From positions 1-10,812 of the forward strand of contig DPSD01000373.1 in assembly GCA_003538495.1 (NCBI GenBank): 10,812 nt of DNA, in the 5' to 3' direction. Shown piece by piece: positions 8,144 to 10,812 of this stretch. Source of the stretch: Accumulibacter sp. (lineage in GTDB: Bacteria > Pseudomonadota > Gammaproteobacteria > Burkholderiales > Rhodocyclaceae). Every line of letters starts with the position of its first letter. The stretch's first letter is position 1. The notes beneath the pieces are model-generated. The model worked only from the letters and a program-made list of their open reading frames with translations, did no database searches and was not told the DNA's origin. The position numbers and the translations under genes are program-made.

Positions 8144-8159
8144 AGCATGATTCATGCCA
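8144..8159 (-). promoter_or_regulatory. Sigma-54 -24/-12 promoter element for the PEP-CTERM gene
   Basis: The minus strand reads TGGCATGAATCATGCT from 8159 to 8144. It has the invariant GG and GC dinucleotides exactly 10 bases apart and matches the TGGCAC-N5-TTGC consensus well. The predicted transcription start is near 8133, leaving a leader of about 27 nt that holds the AGGAG ribosome site. The flanking DNA (about 8105-8235) is markedly AT-richer than the rest of the window, as is usual around bendable sigma-54 promoters. Part of the element is also a 6+1+6 inverted repeat (GCATGA/TCATGC). In floc-forming betaproteobacteria, PEP-CTERM genes are reported to be driven by sigma-54 with the PrsK/PrsR two-component pair. 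Binding by that pair here is inferred. The rest of 8160-8469 holds no gene I can support. Confidence 0.65.
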
Positions 8160-8469
8160 TAATTACAACAGACTAATATAAATGGCAATTTTTCAGATCT
8201 TCCGAGGTATTCTCACGTCGCTGTAAAGAATTTCGACAGTGCGAATCGAATCGGCAAGGCGGCTTTCAAAGCCGATGTCACAAGTAACGTGCCATAAGTC
8301 AACTGCCGCCTCCAATCCGTCAGTTGGCTCATGTAGCTGCGTGGCTGCGAGGCGAACCGCAAGAAAACCCGACGGAGGACGCGCTCCCTCAACGCGCCGC
8401 CGTCCGGCTGAGCAGTCAGCGCCACAGCCTTCAGGCGGAACTGACTGAGGTCGACAGACACGCGAGGAG

Positions 8470-8507
8470 AGGGAATGCGGCAGCCGATCGCCGCTGCCGC
8501 ATTCCCT
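8470..8507 (-). terminator. Strong hairpin at the 3' end of the S8 protease gene
   Basis: AGGGAATGCGGCAGC (8470-8484) and GCTGCCGCATTCCCT (8493-8507) are perfect reverse complements, giving a 15-bp stem with an 8-base loop. The hairpin begins about 19 nt after the stop codon of the minus-strand protease gene, the normal place for a terminator. The bases that follow on the minus strand are pyrimidine-rich (CTCCTC) but not a true T-tract. It may therefore terminate inefficiently or act mainly to protect the 3' end. It also separates the protease unit from the PEP-CTERM gene that follows in the same direction. Confidence 0.7.
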
Positions 8508-8526
8508 ACCATTGCCGAGGAGGTGA

Positions 8527-10365
8527 CTACTTCACGACGACGGTGATCGACGTGCTCGACGAATTTCCCGCCACGTCCCGGGCGGTCAGCGTCAGGGTGT
8601 GAGTGCCGGCAGATGCTTTCTTGGTATTCCAGTTGCTGCTGAGACTTCCGCCGCTGGCGGTGCTGGCCACCACGCCGTCGATTTTCAGGGTCTGAGTAAT
8701 GCCACTGGCGCCGAAATTGTCGCTGGCCATGCCAACAACGCTCACCACTCTGGTCACCATGGCGCCGTTGGCCGGCGCGGCGAAGGCGACAGTCGGCGCA
8801 GTGGTGTCGGGCATCGCTACGGCGTTGGCAACGGTGACGCTGACTGGCTGTGACCCGGTGTGGTTGCCGGCCGCATCGTAAGCGTAGGCTATCAGCGTTG
8901 CCGGCCCGTCGGCGATGCTCGTCGTGTCCCAGCTGAAACCGTGTGGCGAGGAGGTGTCCGTGGCAAAGTTGGTGCCGTTGACCACCAGATCGACCCGGGC
9001 GACACCGGTGTTGTCGTTGGCTGCGACATTGACCACCACCAGGCCGGAGACCTTGCCGCCGGTGGGCGCCGAGATGGCCACCGTCGGCGCCTGCGTATCG
9101 GCCGCGCTTGCCGTTGCCGCAGCCTGAGTGGCCCGAGCTGCGTCGACGCGGCCCGAACCGTAATAGACGTCTTTGCCGGCGCTACCCAGGTCCACCGAAG
9201 TCGCGTACAACAGGCTTTGCAGCTGGGTGCTGGGCAGCGCCGGATTGGCCGCCATCATCAGCGCTGCCGTACCGGCGACCACCGGACTTGCGAACGAGGT
9301 TCCCCACCACTGGCTATACCCGCCACCGCGACTGGTCGTCAGGATGGTTTGCCCGGGCGCCGCGAGGTTGACGTAACTGCCATAGTTGGACCATGAGGTG
9401 ATGGCGTCGTTGCTGTCGGTTGCCGACACGATCACCAGGTTGCCGGTGGGAGCTACGGTCTGCAGGGTGCCGCTATTGCCGGCGCAGACCACGGTCAACC
9501 CGCCCTTTCCTTTGAGGTACTGGGCGGCACTGTCGATAGTTGAACTGCCCGCGACGTTTTCGAAGCTGATGTTGGCCACTTTGGCGCCATGATCTGCCGC
9601 CCAGGTCAGCCCGCTGGCCATCGTGCTGAAGTAAGCGTACCCGCTTGGGTCAGAGACACGCACCGGCATCAGCTTCGAGCGATAGGCCACGGAGGCGATG
9701 CCGATCGCGTTGTTGCCGGCGGCTGCCGCGGTACCGGCTACCGCCGTGCCGTGGCCATGGACGTCCGACGAGTCGCCATTACTGTCATAAGCATTCCAGC
9801 CCGGGATCATCTGCGCCGCGAGGTCCGGGTGGTTGCCGTCGACGCCGGTATCCAGAATGGCGATGATCACGTCGCTGCCAGTGGAGGTGTCCCATGCGCC
9901 CTGCGCGCCGATCTTGGCGAGGTGCCACTGGCTGGCGAGCGATGGGTCGTTGGTCGTTCCGGCCGGTGCAAGGATCCGATCCTGTTCGACATACTTGAAG
10001 TGCTTGTTCTTGGCCAGCGCAGCCGCGACAGCTGCGGCGTTGGCTTGCGTCGGCAACTGCACCACATGGACGTTGATCCCCTTGATCTTGGCGACCCGCT
10101 TGCCGCCGTGCGGCTTGAGGGCCTTGTCGACTTCGGCATCGCTAAGGCCGGCACGCTGTTGAATCAGCAGCCGCCCTGGGGCGTATGCGGGTTGCTGCGG
10201 TCCGGCCATCGGCGGCGCACCGACCGCCGGAGCGGCGACGACGGCTAGCAAAAAGGCCATGGTCCGGCCGCCAATCAACAGGCGCGCCGCAGATCCGTGC
10301 CTCACGCCTGCGCGTATGGTCGCTGTTTCAAGGGTAACAAGGGGGGATGTTTGGCGGGTCAACAT
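8527..10365 (-). CDS. Secreted subtilisin-family (S8) serine protease with two C-terminal Ig-like domains
   Basis: A 612-residue exported endopeptidase. After a longish basic N-region there is a hydrophobic signal segment (about 29-50, ending AVGA). An inhibitor-I9-like propeptide follows (about 61-133, YAPGRLLIQQ to YVEQDRILAP). The catalytic domain (about 140-415) has the complete triad: Asp172 in LDTGVDG, His205 in GHGTAVAGT and Ser357 in GTSFASPVVAGT. The oxyanion Asn297 sits in CAGNSG. Two related beta-sandwich, Ig-like domains follow, about 425-512 and 521-612. Each begins APTVA and ends with a DAAGN or DVAGN strand turn; such domains commonly hold proteases to surfaces or matrix. The protein ends VVVK with no PEP-CTERM, so it is probably released or surface-associated through another route. 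GGAGA eight bases before the ATG supports the start; a later Met36 would give a poor signal. The leader holds a c-di-GMP riboswitch. The substrate is unknown; nearby matrix proteins are candidates. Confidence 0.94.
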   Translation of the reverse strand: MLTRQTSPLVTLETATIRAGVRHGSAARLLIGGRTMAFLLAVVAAPAVGAPPMAGPQQPAYAPGRLLIQQRAGLSDAEVDKALKPHGGKRVAKIKGINVHVVQLPTQANAAAVAAALAKNKHFKYVEQDRILAPAGTTNDPSLASQWHLAKIGAQGAWDTSTGSDVIIAILDTGVDGNHPDLAAQMIPGWNAYDSNGDSSDVHGHGTAVAGTAAAAGNNAIGIASVAYRSKLMPVRVSDPSGYAYFSTMASGLTWAADHGAKVANISFENVAGSSTIDSAAQYLKGKGGLTVVCAGNSGTLQTVAPTGNLVIVSATDSNDAITSWSNYGSYVNLAAPGQTILTTSRGGGYSQWWGTSFASPVVAGTAALMMAANPALPSTQLQSLLYATSVDLGSAGKDVYYGSGRVDAARATQAAATASAADTQAPTVAISAPTGGKVSGLVVVNVAANDNTGVARVDLVVNGTNFATDTSSPHGFSWDTTSIADGPATLIAYAYDAAGNHTGSQPVSVTVANAVAMPDTTAPTVAFAAPANGAMVTRVVSVVGMASDNFGASGITQTLKIDGVVASTASGGSLSSNWNTKKASAGTHTLTLTARDVAGNSSSTSITVVVK

Positions 10366-10479
10366 GTCGGGTCTCCGTTATGTTGGCCTGAACTGAGCGC
10401 AGCATATGGAGCCTGTTGATATTGGTCGCCTGGAAGGAATGGGGGCGGTCAACGCCGCGACAGATCCTCACCTTCCTGA

Positions 10480-10500
10480 CGGCGCGCCGCTGGCGAGCCG
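10480..10500 (-). promoter_or_regulatory. Candidate expression-platform hairpin below the riboswitch
   Basis: On the minus strand CGGCTCGCC and GGCGCGCCG pair over nine positions with one mismatch around an AGC loop. The hairpin begins 17 nt after the riboswitch aptamer and lies about 115 nt before the protease start codon. No T-tract follows, so it is not a standard intrinsic terminator. It may be the structure that switches with the aptamer, or a chance GC hairpin. The remaining leader (10366-10479) shows only the GGAGA ribosome site. Confidence 0.3.
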
Positions 10501-10516
10501 CTTGCAGCTACCTCTA

Positions 10517-10603
10517 CACTTGGCAGTCCCGCTGTCTTGGCCGAAGCCGTCAGACCGGTCACTTTGCGTCCCAAGCTCTCGCTTGGTTTGCCTTTTTCAA
10601 GTC
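10517..10603 (-). ncRNA. Cyclic di-GMP-I (GEMM-I) riboswitch
   Basis: The minus-strand RNA carries the defining GEMM-I pieces in order. ACTTG (10602-10598) is the 5' side of P1. Then come GGCAAACC (10592-10585), a hairpin AAGC-GAGA-GCTT with a GNRA tetraloop (10584-10573), and GGGACGCAAAG (10572-10562). CCGG and a second hairpin (GTCT...GGC-TTCG-GCC...AGAC) follow, then AGCGGGACTGCC and CAAGT (10522-10518) closing P1. Size (about 87 nt) and the exact GGGACGCAAAG and AGCGGG blocks match the Vibrio Vc2 aptamer. By alignment to Vc2, the ligand-contact positions are G20 = 10591, A47 = 10564 and C92 = 10523. The G at position 20 favours c-di-GMP over the cGAMP-binding variant, which has A there. 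It sits about 150 nt upstream of, and in the same direction as, the S8 protease gene, whose expression it presumably sets. Whether ligand turns expression on or off cannot be read from the sequence. Confidence 0.93.
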
Positions 10604-10667
10604 AAATCAGCCTTGCGCTTTCCGGAAGTGCTGGGATTTAACCTCCCGAATCACGTATTGCCGCTCG

Positions 10668-10696
10668 AATCTACGGCGCCGGACTCGCGATGTCAA
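10668..10696 (-). promoter_or_regulatory. Sigma-70-type promoter for the riboswitch-protease transcript
   Basis: The minus strand has a perfect TTGACA -35 (10696-10691), a 17-base spacer and TAGATT as -10 (10673-10668, four of six matches). Transcription would start near 10661, about 58 nt before the riboswitch aptamer and about 295 nt before the protease ATG. The ideal spacing and correct position ahead of the riboswitch support it. I see no gene in 10697-10812; that stretch ends in the palindrome GCGAAGCTTCGC at the window edge. Confidence 0.6.
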
Positions 10697-10812
10697 GATC
10701 TTTCCGGCCAGAGGCATTTTCGATGTGTCGATTTTCCAGCGCCATAAATACCCCGTGCGCATTTTTGGCGACGGCGTCGACGTACCGGCGGCCGTAGGAG
10801 GCGAAGCTTCGC

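Noticed and set aside
8350..8385. Second GEMM-like riboswitch suggested by GGCGAACC and GGACGC
   Set aside because: The tetraloop hairpin, GGGACGCAAAG block and closing stem are absent, and no plus-strand gene follows.
8213..8512. Minus-strand 99-codon open frame between the protease and PEP-CTERM genes
   Set aside because: It overlaps the perfect 15-bp terminator hairpin, has no recognisable domain or ribosome site, and covers a region that turns AT-rich near the promoter. More likely a chance frame.
10406..10747. Plus-strand 113-codon open frame opposite the riboswitch leader
   Set aside because: It is antisense to the conserved riboswitch aptamer and promoter and has no domain features, so it is a chance frame.
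10801..10812. Perfect 12-bp palindrome GCGAAGCTTCGC at the window edge
   Set aside because: It is cut off by the window boundary, has no loop for a hairpin, and may be chance; no gene can be tied to it.

Overview
The window is GC-rich, gene-dense bacterial DNA. Four things point to a betaproteobacterium, probably Rhodocyclales and possibly near 'Candidatus Accumulibacter': a DUF1631 protein, a Tas-type aldo/keto reductase, a PrsT-type TPR lipoprotein and a PEP-CTERM (exosortase-sorted) surface protein. That placement is an inference from gene content and composition; no rRNA or marker gene is present.

Layout, left to right. Positions 1-194 hold no recognisable gene. A DUF1631 protein is on the minus strand (195-2312). 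It is divergent from a Tas-like aldo/keto reductase on the plus strand (2544-3581). A small lipoprotein of unknown function (minus, 3601-4005) converges on the reductase. It is separated by a roughly 320-bp divergent region, containing a perfect 10-bp inverted repeat, from a 931-residue PrsT-type TPR lipoprotein (plus, 4326-7121). Convergent to that is a PEP-CTERM protein (minus, 7353-8105) preceded by a good sigma-54 -24/-12 element. Next comes a strong hairpin that ends the last unit: a secreted subtilisin-family (S8) protease with two C-terminal Ig-like domains (minus, 8527-10365). The protease gene has a long leader carrying a clear GEMM-I cyclic di-GMP riboswitch (10517-10603) and a sigma-70-like promoter (10668-10696). 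No transposon, CRISPR array, tRNA or rRNA is seen.

The right half (about 4.3-10.8 kb) reads as a cell-surface or matrix neighbourhood: an exosortase-system lipoprotein, an exosortase substrate and an exported protease. At least two separate controls can be seen there. One is sigma-54, which elsewhere serves the PrsK/PrsR circuit that drives PEP-CTERM genes. The other is c-di-GMP acting on RNA. The most striking single observation is the c-di-GMP riboswitch in front of a secreted protease next to an exosortase substrate, which suggests that the second messenger for biofilm or floc formation controls extracellular proteolysis.
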